Origin: JAOUEA01 sp963734685
GTDB taxonomy: Bacteria > Actinomycetota > UBA4738 > HRBIN12
Direction of reading: 5' to 3'
DNA: 64,000 nt
Assembly (NCBI GenBank): GCA_963734685.1
Contig: CAVTIC010000007.1
Coordinates: forward strand, 124,001-188,000
Made by a program: the position numbers and the translations under genes. The notes beneath the pieces are model-generated. The model was given only the letters and a program-made list of their open reading frames with translations, ran no database searches and was not told the DNA's origin. Below are positions 1 through 12,430 of this stretch, one piece after another. Position 1 is the first letter of the stretch, and each line of letters begins with the position of its first letter.

Positions 1-1186
1 CATACCTGCAGCAGTTGATCGAGGCGCACGCCAGGTCGCCCGAGGTCGCGGTCGCGTGGCAGGGCGGCGAGCCGACGATGATGGGGCTCGACTTCTTCCG
101 GCGCTCGGTCGAGCTCGCCGAGCAGCTCAAGCTGCCGGACCAGCGCATCGAGCACACGATCCAGACGAACGGCACGCTGCTCGACGACGAGTGGGCGGCG
201 TTCTTCGCCGAGCACGGCTTCCTCGTGGGGCTCTCGATCGACGGTCCACGTGAGATGCACGACACGTATCCGCGTCGAGAAGGACGGGAAGGGCAGCTTC
301 GACCGAGGTGATGGAGGGGCTCGACGCTGCTGCAACGTCACGGCGTCGAGTGGAACGTCCTCACCACGATCCACGCGGCCAACCACGACCGCGGCGCGAG
401 GTGTACCGGTTCTTCCGCGACGAGCTGCGGCGCCCGATTCATGCAGTTCATCCCGATCATCGAGCGCACCACACCCGAGCTCCTCCCGGTGGCCAACGAG
501 GGCTGGGGCAGAGCCGGTGAAGGATCGCCTGCTCTACATGCAGGACGGCGACCTCGTCACCGATCGGTCGGTGCCCGCCCGAGCAGTACGGGCGACTTCC
601 TGGTCGACGTGTTCGACGAGTGGAAGCGCCGTGACGTCGGCAAGGTCTACGTGCAGATGTTCGACGTGACGCTGGCGAACTGGTACGGGAGCCGCCCAGC
701 CTCTGCATCCACTCGCAGACGTGCGGGCTGGCGCTGGCGCTGGAGCACAACGGCGACCTGTACTCGTGCGACCACTTCGTCGAGCCGGAGTACCTGCTGG
801 GCAACATCCGCGAGACGCGCATGATCGACCTGATCGTGCTCGCCGCAGCAGCGGAGTTCGGACAGGCCAAGCGCGACACGCTGCCCCCGTTCTGCCTCGA
901 GTGCGACGTGCGGTTCGCCTGCCACGGCGGGTGCCCGAAGGACCGATTCACGCTCGACGCCCGACGGCGACCCCGGGCTGAACTACCTCTGCCCGAGCTA
1001 CAAGGAGTTCTTCGCACACATCCGGCCGACGATGGAAGCGATGTGCGACCTCCTGCGCGCGGACAGAGCACCGGCGGAGCTCGTGCACGTCTACGCTTCG
1101 GAGGACTCGAAGCGGGGGCGCAACGAACCGTGCCCTGTGGCTCGGGCCGCAAGTGGAAGCACTGTCACGGTGCCGACCAGCTGTGA
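1..1186 (+). CDS. anaerobic sulfatase-maturating enzyme (radical SAM/SPASM), 5' end outside window
   Basis: Radical SAM enzyme that oxidises the active-site Cys of sulfatases to formylglycine. The window opens after the CxxxCxxC cluster motif; visible are WQGGEPT, the TNGTLL strand, GLSIDGP, and a SPASM domain with Cys residues in LCIHSQTCG, DLYSCDHF and FCLECDVRFACHGGCPKDRF. A SEC-C zinc motif (NEPCPCGSGRKWKHCHG after frame repair) forms the C-terminus, near 1123-1180. At least six one-base frame breaks interrupt about 395 visible codons (for example near 270, 310, 400 and 1135), each repaired by adding or removing one base, which suggests sequencing indels. It lies just upstream of two sulfatases that have the Cys-type signature this enzyme family modifies, so they are probably its substrates. 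Family assignment is secure. Confidence 0.88.
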
Positions 1187-1282
1187 CCGATTCGTCCCAT
1201 GTAGACGATGTCGCCGCCGACCGGTCGCGGTTGCATGCAGGAGGCGCTCGACCGGTTGCGACCGAAGGAGAGGAGCACTGAC

Positions 1283-1854
1283 GTGGCTGACACACAGACC
1301 GATGTCCTCGTCGCTGGCTATCGGGACATCGACATGGCGACGCGTGATTTCGACGGCCTCATGCAGGTCGTCGCAGGCAAGCAGGTTGAGATCGAGGGGG
1401 CGATCCTCGTCACCCACGACGCCGACGGCGCGATCACGGTCGTCCAGCACGGCGACCACCTGGGCCGCAAGGGCCTCGGGTGGGGCGCCGGCGCCGGATT
1501 GGTGGTGGGGCTCTTCGCGCCGCCGTTGCTCGCCTCAGTGGCGGTCGGTGGCGCCGTCGGCGGGCTGATCGGGAAGTTCACCGATCGCAAGGTGAAGTCG
1601 GGCATGGAAGGGCTCGGCCGACGAGCTGCCGCCCGGCACCGCGGGCAGTCATCACGGTCTTCGACGACGAGCACCGGCTCGCGGTCGAGCAGGCCCTGTC
1701 GGGATCGCCGGCGAAGTCGGTCGCTCAGACGGACAAGGACGGCGTCCGCGCCCTGAAGTCCGAGCTCGCGACCGCGATGGGCAAGTTCGTGCAGGACCGC
1801 AGCGAGCTGCCGATCCCGACCGCACGTTCGGCGGCACGGTGGGTCGCACGCTGA
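1283..1854 (+). CDS. DUF1269 family membrane-associated protein
   Basis: GTG start chosen because AGGAG lies at 1271-1275. The N-terminal part (DVLVAGYRDIDMATRDFD) is the conserved DUF1269 fold, followed by a glycine/alanine-rich hydrophobic hairpin (about residues 70-105, containing LFAPPLLASVAVGGAVGG), probably one or two membrane segments. Function of the family is not known. One frame break occurs near 1620. After that the frame runs without a stop through the region equivalent to the end of the second DUF1269 protein in the window (around GKFVQ, near 1790) and into the leader of the following sulfatase. It may therefore be fused to the sulfatase, or a stop may be hidden by an indel. The end given is the stop of the unrepaired frame. 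Confidence 0.75.
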
Positions 1855-4200
1855 AGGAGTCGGTCGCGGACTGGTCGATGATCCCCGGGCCGAAGGCGCC
1901 CGAGGGTGCGCCGAACGTGCTCCTCGTCATCGATCGACGACGCGGGCTTCGGCTCGATCGACACGTTCGGTGGCCCGGTCAGCACGCCGGCCTTCTCGCG
2001 CGTGCAGGAGATGGGCGTCACCTACAACCGGTTCCACGTGACCGCCGTGTGCTCCCCGACGCGGGCCGCGCTGCTCACCGGGCGGAACCAGCATCGCGTC
2101 GGGTTCGGCTCGATCGCCGAGTACCCGGGACCGTTCCCCGGCTACACGGCGGCGAAGCCGAAGAGCTGCGCCGGACTCCCGCGCATCCTCAAGGAGAACG
2201 GCTACGTGACCGGTGGCTTCGGGAAGTGGCACCTCACCCCGAACAACGTGCAGGGCACGGCGGGGCCGTTCGACCACTGGCCGAAGTCCTGGGGCTTCGA
2301 TCACTGGTGGGGGTTCTTGTCCGGCGCTGCCGGCCAGTACGACCCGATCATCACGCAGGACGATTCGGTCCTCGGGGTACCGGAGGGCAAGGACGGCGAG
2401 CAGTACTACTTCCCCGACGACATCACCGACAAGGCCGTCGAGTGGCTGCACGGCGGTCCGCGCGCAGGATACGCAGAAGCCCTGGTTCATGTTCTACTCC
2501 ACCGGCTGCGCGCACGCCCCGCACCACGTCCCGAAGGAGTGGGCCGACAAGTACCGGGGCAAGTTCGACGACGGCTGGGACGAGCTGCGCGAAGCGGACG
2601 CTCGAGCGGCAGAAGCAGCTCGGAATCGTGCCGCAGGACACCGAGCTGACCGAGCGGCCCGATGCCTTCCCGGCGTGGGATTCGCTCGACGATGCGTCGA
2701 AGAAGCTGTACGCGCGACAGATGGAGGTCTACGCCGGCTACCAGGAGAACGCCGACTGGAACGTCGGCCGGCTGCTCGATGAGATCGAGGAGATGGGCGA
2801 CCTCGACAACACGCTGATCATCTTCATCTGGGGCGACAACGGCGCCAGCCTCGAGGGCACGAACACCGGCTCGTTCAACGAGTTGACGTTCCTCAACGGG
2901 CTGGTCCTCGATCGCCGCGCAGCAGACCGAGCTGATCGAGCAGTACGGCGGCCTGGAAGCCCTCGGTGGCGACCACACGGCGCCGCACATCGCCGCCGCG
3001 TGGGCCCACGCCTGCAACACGCCGTTCCAATGGGGGAAGCAGACGGCCAGCCACCTCGGCGGCACGCGCGATCCCATGGTGATCTCGTGGCCATCGCGGC
3101 TCGAGCCGGACCACGTGATGCGCTCGCAGTTCACGCACGTGATCGACGTCGGTCCCACGATCCTCGAGGCGGCCGGGATCCCGGAGCCGAACGACGGTCG
3201 ACGGCATCGCGCAGGAGCCGATGGACGGCACGAGCTTCCTGTACACGCTGGACGACGCCGACGGCGGCCGAGCGCCACACGACGCAGTACTTCGAGATGT
3301 TCGCGAGCCGGGGCATGTACAAGGACGGCTGGTGGGCGGCGTCGACGCCCGACCGGCTCCCGTGGGACCTCTCGCCGAAGACGCTGGCGCCGTTCGGGCC
3401 CGACGCTGACTTCGACCCCGATCGCGACGTGGGTTGGGAGCTGTTCTACCTGCCGGAGGACTTCTCCCAGGCCAAGGACGTCGCTGCCGAGCATCCCGGA
3501 GAAGGTGCAGGAGCTCCAGGAGCTGTGGTGGAAGGAGGCCGAGCGCAACCGGGTGCTTCCGCTGATGGCGGGCTTCTCGGTCATCTACGGGATCCTGCCG
3601 CCGCTGCCGACGATCACGCGATTCACGTTCGCGGGCGACGTGCAGAACGTGAACGGGGCATGATCCCGAGGATCTACGGTCGTTCCTACGCGATCGAAGC
3701 CGACCTCGTCGTCCCCGGACGGGGGCCGAGGGCGTGCATCGTCGCCATGGCCGACTTCATCGGCGGTTTCGCGCCTCTGGGTGGACGGCGACGGCATCCT
3801 GCGGCACACGTACTCGCTGCTCGGGGTCGACACCTTCAGGCAGGTCGCGCAGACGCAGCTGCCCGCTGGGCGAGGTGAAGGTGAAGATGCTCTTCGAGAT
3901 CCGAGCAGAACACGCCGGGCAGCGGGGGCCACGTCACGCTCATCGTGAACGACGAACAGGTCGGCGAGGGTGACATGCCGCAGACCGTGCCCGATCACGT
4001 TCACGAGCTACTCGGGGATGGACATCGGCCGGGACAACGGTCTCGTGGTCGACCTCGACTACGAGGACAAGGCCCCGTACGCCTTCACGGGGACTGTCAA
4101 GCGGGTGGTCTTCGACCTGACGCCGGGGACCGACGAGGACGAGAAGAAGTTGCACGTCCACGAGATCCATCAGACGGTGGCGGCGGGCGTTGCTGGCTGA
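1789..4200 (+). CDS. arylsulfatase, Cys-type, cytoplasmic form (copy 1)
   Basis: Sulfate ester hydrolase of the alkaline-phosphatase superfamily. APNVLLV-IDDAGFG at the start holds the metal-binding Asp pair, VCSPTRAALLTGR is the sulfatase signature whose Cys becomes formylglycine, and FGKWHL and IWGDNGAS are further metal/substrate motifs. A long C-terminal beta-rich domain follows, ending HEIHQTVAAGVAG. No signal peptide is seen, so it should be cytoplasmic or exported by another route. About 804 codons, the same span as copy 2 on the other strand. Roughly a dozen single-base frame breaks are scattered through it (for example near 1815, 1930, 2465, 2600, 2910, 3195 and 3720). The start is uncertain: GTG at 1789 or ATG at 1777, both in the reading frame of the upstream DUF1269 gene. 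Confidence 0.85.
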
Positions 4201-4275
4201 GTCGGCGATGCACGAGCGGAGGCTCGGCGGGACCGGTTCGTTCTGACCCGGAGGTGACTCGAGAGGAAGGTTCGA

Positions 4276-4793
4276 TCACGCGCCTTCGTCGGCCATCTTC
4301 TGCTGGGCGTCGGCGAGCGCGCCCTTGAGGGCCTTGACGTGGTGGCCCTCGGCCTCGCCGACGACCTTCTTGATCGCGCGGGTGACCGCCGGCTCGACCT
4401 TGCTCGGCCTCGGCACGCGGGTAGGCGACGATCAGGCCGGCGCCGCCGATCGGGATCGTCTCGCCGGCCGCCTCCTCGATCTTGCTGCCCGATCTTCTTG
4501 TGCAGCACCTTGCCGCCGACCGCACCGAGCGCCGCACCGATCGCGGTCGCCGCGAGCAGCGGCGGCGCGAACAGGCCGACCACGAAGCCGACCGCGGCGA
4601 GCCCGGCGGCGCCCTCCTCGACCATGTGATCGGTCTGCTCGACCGAGAGCTTGCCCTCGAGGTCCTTGCTCACCACCACGGCGCCCCAGAGGTGCGCGCC
4701 GCAGCTCAGGACGGCCTCGTAGTCCTCGTGGGCGGCGTCGGTCGACAGGTAGCCGCCGATCAGGACGTCGGTCGTCTCGTCATCGAATGCCAT
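4276..4793 (-). CDS. DUF1269 family membrane-associated protein (second copy)
   Basis: ATG at 4793 is preceded by AAGGAGG, a strong ribosome site. The N-terminus (TDVLIGGYLSTDAAHEDYEAV) and hydrophobic hairpin (VGLFAPPLLAATAIGAALG) closely resemble the DUF1269 protein at 1283. Two frame breaks, near 4490 and 4410, split it; repaired, it ends KALKGALADAQQKMADEGA, about 172 residues. It is 25 nt downstream of the minus-strand sulfatase and is probably co-transcribed with it. Both sulfatases in this window therefore have a DUF1269 partner. The role is unknown; the repeated pairing suggests a shared membrane or regulatory function, which is inference only. Confidence 0.78.
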
Positions 4794-4818
4794 CGCGATT
4801 CCTCCTTCGTCCTCCGGT

Positions 4819-7230
<2,412 letters not shown>

Positions 7231-7252
7231 GGTCGTTCCTCCCAGATGACTC

Positions 7253-8636
7253 TCAGATGCGTGCCACCCTCTTCACCGGGGGAGGGGCGTACGAGCCGGC
7301 CTCGACGACGAGGCCGTCCTCCGTCCGTCCGTCCAGTATCTCGTCCTTCGGCTGATAGGCGCGGGCGGTGAGGTTGAACAGACCGCTCGGGGGGCAGGGT
7401 AGCCAGTTCGGCTCCCTGTCCGGGCCGGGCGACCAGCCTGGATGTAGATGTCGATCGAACCGTCGGTGTTGTACGTCAGCGGCATCCCCGACGAGATCGC
7501 ATATCGCTCGATCGGGTTGTGGACGTATGCGTTCTCTCGATACGCCGAGATGGACCATACACCGCTGTGGGAGGGGAAGGTCTCGATCCTCATCGAAGTG
7601 GATCACGTACTCGTTCGCCCCGTCGAGCGGCCTCCCGTCCTCATCGACGAAGGCCGCGGAGTAGACGCAGTCCTCCGCCGGGAGCGCTCCGAGCCCGAAG
7701 AAGGCGACGAACGCCCGGATGTTGTAGTTCGTCTCGTATCGACCGAGGTTCAGGGCGAGCAGCCACCCGTTCACGGTCTTCATCTCGTAGGGAGCCGTCT
7801 CGAGCTTGCCGAAGACCGCGCGAGCGGCTCGGTTGAACGCGTCTGCATGCTTCGGATCGAGGTGCTCTGCATCGAAGTCCTTCCCCGGCTCGACCCCGAT
7901 CGCCTTCAGCTTCTTGAGGATCGGCGCGTCGTCCGGGTACGGCGGGTTGTCCACCATCAACGTCGCCAGTCGCTCGAAGAACGTCGTGCCGGTCATCAGA
8001 CGGACCTGGTCGAACGGCGTCGCCGTGGTGTCGACGGTGGGGTCCACGGGGACGTCGCTGGGGACGTCTAATGGTCGGCCCCACGCGCTGAGCGGCGTGA
8101 GGGTGAGCTCGTCCTGGAGTGCGTTGACCTCGGCGTAGTCCTGTGGCCCGTCCGCGGCGATCTGCACGAGGATCCACGCGTAGCGCGTGGTCGAGCGGAA
8201 CGTCGCCTTCACGTCCGGAGGCGCCGTCCCGTCCCACGTCGGGCCCGGCGATGAGGAAGTGACCGGCCTCGGTGCCCGTCGTTCGGCTCCCGGTCGACGC
8301 GAAGTCGTCGGTCCACATGTTCAATGCCTGCATCACGATGAAGCGGCCCTTGGTGTCGGGCTGCGAGTAGACGAAGGGCTCGTCCTTCAGATCCACGAAC
8401 CCGTGCGACCAGAGGGAGTTGCGGCTGATCCGCACGACGTCGTTGAAGTCCGGATCGATGAGTGTCCGGATGCGGGCGAACTGGTTGAGGGGAGCCTTGT
8501 ACTCACCCGACGCTCCAGTCGCCGTGAGCAGTCGCTTGGTCACGTCCATGGTCACGAGCGGGAACCCGAACGCGTAGCCCTCCATCCCATGAACGTAGGC
8601 GGGCAGTTCCTCGGCCTTCTGGATGAGCGAGGCCAT
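7253..8636 (-). CDS. DUF1254/DUF1214 domain protein
   Basis: ATG at 8636 follows GAGGAGAGGAG. The N-terminal DUF1254 part has the conserved ARIRTLIDPDFNDVVRISRN stretch and PFVYSQPD, FIVMQALNMWTD. The C-terminal DUF1214 part has NYNIRAFVAFFGLGALP, ANEYVIHF, GVWSISAYREN and the terminal FNLTARAYQPKDEIL. About 460 residues after repair of frame breaks near 8240, 7590 and 7440. The function of these domains is not firmly established. The gene follows sulfatase copy 2 in the reverse sense (it is upstream on the minus strand, 22 nt before the sulfatase start), so the three minus-strand genes 8636 to 4276 may be one transcript. Confidence 0.8.
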
Positions 8637-8874
8637 CCTGATCCGCTCCTCTCCTCGAACTCTTCGACACGCCGTCCCTCGCAAGGTCCCCCAGCGGGGT
8701 TGGGGAGTCCACGCACGATGGCCGTTAGTACCGATCGTAGCCACGGCTCCCGGTCGGAGCATCATTCCGTCGGGATGACGTTCTCGCCAGTGGTTCCCGG
8801 CTGACCTCACGATGGGCGGGCTACCCCTGGGGGTCGATCGCCCCGTCGGTTGCCTCCGCGATCCCCACCGCCTC

Positions 8875-8918
8875 ATCGGGGCCTCGAGCGCTGACATCCC
8901 TGACGGTTTCGCCCCGAT
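8875..8918. promoter_or_regulatory. inverted repeat in the divergent region before glutamate decarboxylase
   Basis: The 359-base gap 8637-8995 separates the minus-strand DUF1254 gene from the plus-strand decarboxylase and must hold both promoters. It contains an 8-bp perfect inverted repeat, ATCGGGGC at 8875-8882 and GCCCCGAT at 8911-8918, about 80 nt before the decarboxylase start, plus a short GC palindrome ACCCCTGGGGGT at 8823-8834. These could be protein sites or RNA hairpins. No gene or RNA was recognised in the rest of the gap. Confidence 0.3.
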
Positions 8919-8995
8919 GGATTGATGCCGCATAGTGGCCCTTCGGTCACGCTGTCGCAGGAGAGATTCTTCGTCGCAACGGGGAGGGAGCTTCG

Positions 8996-10384
8996 ATGGT
9001 GCACCAGAAAGTGTCAGGACAGGACCCTGAGCGCGGGACCGCGGTTGCACCCGCGTATACGCAGCGTCTCGATCTCGAGCCGATCCCGAAGTTCGAGATG
9101 CCGGAGCTCGGCGCTCGTCCCGAGGCCGCCTACCGATTGATCCACGACGAGCTCTTGCTCGACGGGAGCTCTCGGCTGAACCTGGCCACGTTCGTCACGA
9201 CCTGGATGGAGCCCGAGGCCGACAGGCTCATGGCCGAGGCGTTCGACAAGAACATGATCGACAAGGACGAGTACCCGCAGACGGCCGAGATCGAGCGGCG
9301 CTGCGTGAACATGGTGGCCCACCTCTTCAACGCGCCCGAGGACGGCGACGCGGTCGGTGCCTCGACGATCGGCTCGAGCGAGGCGGTGATGCTCGCCGGG
9401 CTCGCGATGAAGTGGCGCTGGCGCGCGCGTCGCGAAGCCTCGGGCAAACCCACCGACACGCCCAACATGATCCTCGGTTCCAACGTGCAGGTCGTCTGGG
9501 AGAAGTTCTGCCGGTACTGGGACGTCGAGGCACGCTACATCCCGGTGCACGAGGGCCGGTACGTGATCTCGCCCGAGGAAGCCGTCGAGCGCATCGACGA
9601 GAACACGATCGGTGTCGTGGCGATCCTCGGCACGACCTACACGGGTGAGTTCGAGCCGATCGAGGCGATCCACGATGCGGTGGTCGCGAGCAACGCCGAG
9701 ACCGGGTTCGACGTGCCGGTGCACGTCGACGCCGCGAGCGGCGGGTTCGTCGCGCCGTTCCTGCACCCCGACCTCCGGTGGGACTTCCGGCTGCCCATGG
9801 TGAAGTCGATCAACGTCTCGGGACACAAGTACGGGCTCGTGTACCCGGGGGTCGGGTTCGTGATCTGGCGCGACAAGGAGGACCTGCCGGAGGACCTCGT
9901 CTTCCACGTGAACTACCTGGGCGGCGACATGCCCACGTTCACGCTGAACTTCTCGCGCCCCGGCAACCAGATCGTCGGGCAGTACTACAACTTCCTACGG
10001 CTCGGCATGTCGGGGTACCGGCGCATCATGCAGACGCTTCGCGACCTGGCCGTGCACACCTCCGGGAAGATCGCCGACCTCGGGCCCTTCGAGCTCGTGA
10101 GCGACGGCACGGCGATCCCGGTCTTCGCGTTCCAGCTGAGGGGAGACGGACCGTTCACCGTCTTCGACGTCTCTGAACGGCTCCGCATCAAGGGCTGGCA
10201 GGTGCCCGCGTACACGATGCCCGACGACGCGACCGACATCGCCGTGATGCGCGTCGTCGTGCGCGAGGGCTTCAGCTACGACCTGGCCGACGCGCTGATC
10301 GAGGATCTGCAGGAGGCCGTCGACTACCTGACGGAGAACCCACCTCGGGCGGGATCGGCGACGCCCGGCTTCAGCCACACGTAG
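8996..10384 (+). CDS. gadB: glutamate decarboxylase (PLP-dependent)
   Basis: Group II PLP decarboxylase converting L-glutamate to GABA and CO2, consuming a proton; usually an acid-resistance enzyme. 462 residues, the usual length. The PLP-binding lysine is in VSGHKYGLVYPG (K278), preceded by the cofactor aspartate in PVHVDAASGGF. GASTIGSSEAVMLAGLA and GEFEPIEAIHDA are characteristic of GadB rather than other amino-acid decarboxylases. ATG at 8996 has GGGAGGGAG upstream. The next gene begins 4 nt after its stop, so the pair is translationally coupled. No glutamate/GABA antiporter is seen in the window; a chloride channel nearby (12665-14059) could serve charge balance in acid stress, which is inference from context. 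Confidence 0.95.
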   Translation: MVHQKVSGQDPERGTAVAPAYTQRLDLEPIPKFEMPELGARPEAAYRLIHDELLLDGSSRLNLATFVTTWMEPEADRLMAEAFDKNMIDKDEYPQTAEIERRCVNMVAHLFNAPEDGDAVGASTIGSSEAVMLAGLAMKWRWRARREASGKPTDTPNMILGSNVQVVWEKFCRYWDVEARYIPVHEGRYVISPEEAVERIDENTIGVVAILGTTYTGEFEPIEAIHDAVVASNAETGFDVPVHVDAASGGFVAPFLHPDLRWDFRLPMVKSINVSGHKYGLVYPGVGFVIWRDKEDLPEDLVFHVNYLGGDMPTFTLNFSRPGNQIVGQYYNFLRLGMSGYRRIMQTLRDLAVHTSGKIADLGPFELVSDGTAIPVFAFQLRGDGPFTVFDVSERLRIKGWQVPAYTMPDDATDIAVMRVVVREGFSYDLADALIEDLQEAVDYLTENPPRAGSATPGFSHT

Positions 10385-10388
10385 CGAT

Positions 10389-11225
10389 GTGAGCGGCACG
10401 CACCCGCTGATCCGCGCCCCGGCCGAGTGGGTGCTCGAGGAGCGCCGGAAGGTCGGACCGTTCGTCACGAGGGAGCGGTACACGCTCCCTGATGGATCGC
10501 ACCGCACATGGAACTCCCGGCGGCACCGCAAGACCGGGCTGCCCGAGGAACACAGCCAACCGCTCGCCCACCCATGGTGGCGGCCCGGACTCATCGGTTG
10601 GTGGGTGGCGGTGCTGTTCATGATCGGCTCGACCGCGTTCGTGCTGGGTCCCTTCCCGCCCTACGACGACGCGGTCTCGTCGAGCACGGTCGCGATGACC
10701 TACTTCGTGGGATCGCTGTTCTTCACCTCGGCGGGCTACCTGCAGTTCGTGCAGACGATCAACGCGGCCCCCGAGGGCGATACCCCTCGTCGTCACCGTC
10801 TGCTCGCGTGGCAGCCCCAGCGCATCGACTGGTGGTCCGCGGCCGTGCAATCGCTCGGCACACTGGCCTTCAACCGCAGCACGTACAACGCGATGAACAC
10901 GGCGTTGAGCACCCAGCAACAGCAACGGCTCGTGTGGGCGCCCGACATGCTCGGCTCGATCGCGTTCATGGTCGCGAGCACGCTCGCCTGGATCGAGGTC
11001 TGCGACGGATGGTGGGGTTGGCGTCCTCGCGAGACGCCGTGGCGGATCGTGGCACTGAACCTCGTCGGTTCCGTGGCGTTCCTGGTCTCCGCGGTGGCCG
11101 CCTACATCGAGCCCTCGACCGGCGAGATCGTCAGTCTGCCCCTCGCCAACCTCGGCACGTTCGTCGGGGCGGTCTGCTTCTTCCTCGGCGCCATGCTACT
11201 GATCCCCGAGCTCGGCGATCGCTGA
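10389..11225 (+). CDS. multi-pass membrane protein, YrhK-like
   Basis: 278 residues with about six hydrophobic segments: GWWVAVLFMIGSTAFVLG, TYFVGSLFFTSAGYLQFVQ, a paired region around WWSAAVQSLGTLAFN, DMLGSIAFMVASTLAWI, NLVGSVAFLVSAVAAYI and FVGAVCFFLGAMLLI. The repeated FxxGSxxF(x)xxxLQ/A(x)E pattern is that of YrhK-type membrane proteins, of unknown function. GTG start at 10389 is 4 nt after the glutamate decarboxylase stop, indicating coupling. It may work with the decarboxylase in the envelope, for example in acid or amino-acid stress, but nothing in the sequence demonstrates transport. Confidence 0.7.
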   Translation: MSGTHPLIRAPAEWVLEERRKVGPFVTRERYTLPDGSHRTWNSRRHRKTGLPEEHSQPLAHPWWRPGLIGWWVAVLFMIGSTAFVLGPFPPYDDAVSSSTVAMTYFVGSLFFTSAGYLQFVQTINAAPEGDTPRRHRLLAWQPQRIDWWSAAVQSLGTLAFNRSTYNAMNTALSTQQQQRLVWAPDMLGSIAFMVASTLAWIEVCDGWWGWRPRETPWRIVALNLVGSVAFLVSAVAAYIEPSTGEIVSLPLANLGTFVGAVCFFLGAMLLIPELGDR

Positions 11226-11240
11226 GGCTTTTCCGCGATC
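11217..11240. terminator. weak bidirectional hairpin between convergent genes
   Basis: GATCGC at 11217-11222 and GCGATC at 11235-11240 form a 6-bp stem with a 12-nt loop (GCTTTT within it). It spans the stop of the YrhK-like gene and reaches the stop of the aquaporin gene on the other strand. Short stem, so low confidence. Confidence 0.3.
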
Positions 11241-12057
11241 AGGCCTTCCCGCGGTCCTGGATCTCCGTATCCAAGGCGCCCTGTGCGGCACCGGACCCAG
11301 CTTGGCCACCCCCCGGCCCTCGGAGAGCGAACGCCGCTCCAACGGCAAGCACGGCCCCCAGCAACGGGCCGGCCACGTACACCCAGTAGTCCGTGAAGTC
11401 CCAACCCACGAAGTCGGGCCCGAACGTTCGCGCGGGATTCATCGATGCACCGGAGATCGGACTGCCCCAAAGGCCGGCGAGCGCGATGTAGGCGCCGACG
11501 CCGAGCGCCCCGATCACGCCCAGGTTCTGGGCTCCCGAAGCGGTACCCAAGATCACGCTCACCAGCCCGAGCGTGAGGACCGTCTCCATCAGGAACGCGT
11601 CGAGCGCGGAATAGCCGGCCGCCGGGAAGTTCGAGCCGTAGGTCGCAGATACGTGGATGACGGACTGGAGGAACCAGGCGGCGAGGCCCGCCCCGATGAG
11701 CTGGACGACGATGTACCCGGGCACCCTGCGCCACGGGAAGTCACGACGGAGGGCGAAGGCGATGCTGACCACCGGGTTGAGGTGAGCGCCGGACACCTTG
11801 CCCATGAACAGGATGATGGCCATTACCATCAATCCAGGGGCGACGACGGCGGCGGTGCGACTGATGGTGTTGGGGAAGGCTTGGCCCATCATCCCTCCGC
11901 CGGCGGCGACGAGCACGAGGAAGAACGTACCGAGCAACTCCGAGAACAGACGGCGCCACTCTTGCTTCGGATCCTGGAAGTCGGCCATCGGCTGGACGAC
12001 TTCTCCCTCGAACCATCTCTCGATCCGCCCTTGCGTCCCCGAAGCCGATCGAGCCAT
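11239..12057 (-). CDS. MIP family channel (aquaporin/aquaglyceroporin)
   Basis: Membrane channel for water or small neutral solutes, six transmembrane helices and two half-helices. ATG at 12057 chosen for GAGGAGGGGG upstream, giving 272 residues. The second NPA box is canonical (GASMNPARTFGPDFVG) with the Arg of the selectivity filter; the first is NPV (GAHLNPVVSIAF), a known but less common variant. The N-terminal 40 residues form a charged cytoplasmic extension. The C-terminus is glycine/glutamine rich. It converges with the YrhK-like gene. Water and glycerol cannot be distinguished by eye. Confidence 0.9.
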   Translation of the reverse strand: MARSASGTQGRIERWFEGEVVQPMADFQDPKQEWRRLFSELLGTFFLVLVAAGGGMMGQAFPNTISRTAAVVAPGLMVMAIILFMGKVSGAHLNPVVSIAFALRRDFPWRRVPGYIVVQLIGAGLAAWFLQSVIHVSATYGSNFPAAGYSALDAFLMETVLTLGLVSVILGTASGAQNLGVIGALGVGAYIALAGLWGSPISGASMNPARTFGPDFVGWDFTDYWVYVAGPLLGAVLAVGAAFALRGPGGGQAGSGAAQGALDTEIQDRGKA

Positions 12058-12199
12058 GATCCCCCTCCTCGCAGCGGGACACATCACCATTGACGCGGGA
12101 AGCCGAACGATGCTCGACGCCCGCCCTGGCGGATGCTATCCCCCGCTCGCGGGCAGAGTCGAGCCCGACATCCGACCTCGCGCAAAGGGTTAGAGTCGA

Positions 12200-12430
12200 C
12201 TAGCCCTCGAGCAGCCCGATCTCGCGGGCGATCTCGACTGTCGCGCTTCGCGACGAGACTCCGAGCCTCCGGTAGATGAGATCGCTTGAGATTTCACGGT
12301 GTGCGGTGACAGATACAGCGCCTCGCCGATCTCGCGGAAGGTGAAGTGCGTGGACAGGTACGGCAGGAGCCGGAGCTCGGCCCGTGGTGAGCGTCTGGAA
12401 GCCGCCGGTGTCCGAGCCATGAGCGCTCGA
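12200..12430 (-). pseudogene. remnant of a LuxR/MalT-like regulator, C-terminal HTH only
   Basis: With two frame breaks (near 12275 and 12375) bridged, the minus strand encodes AELRLLPYLSTHFTFREIGE, then ALYLSPHTVKSQA, YRRLGVSSRS and IGLLEG with a stop. This is the DNA-binding tail of a LuxR regulator and matches the last 70 residues of the complete 758-residue regulator at 20436-22712. No ATPase or TPR part can be found upstream (12431-12664 shows no recognisable coding), so this is a decayed fragment and not just a mis-sequenced gene. It may be left from a duplication of the regulator found 8 kb away. Confidence 0.7.

Noticed and set aside
1..4200. Programmed frameshifting in the maturase and sulfatase
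   Set aside because: Many breaks at unrelated sequences, each a random single-base gain or loss; no slippery site or pattern. Sequencing indels explain it better.
12200..12430. Complete small HTH regulator
   Set aside because: Two frame breaks and no start codon with ribosome site; matches only the tail of a larger regulator.
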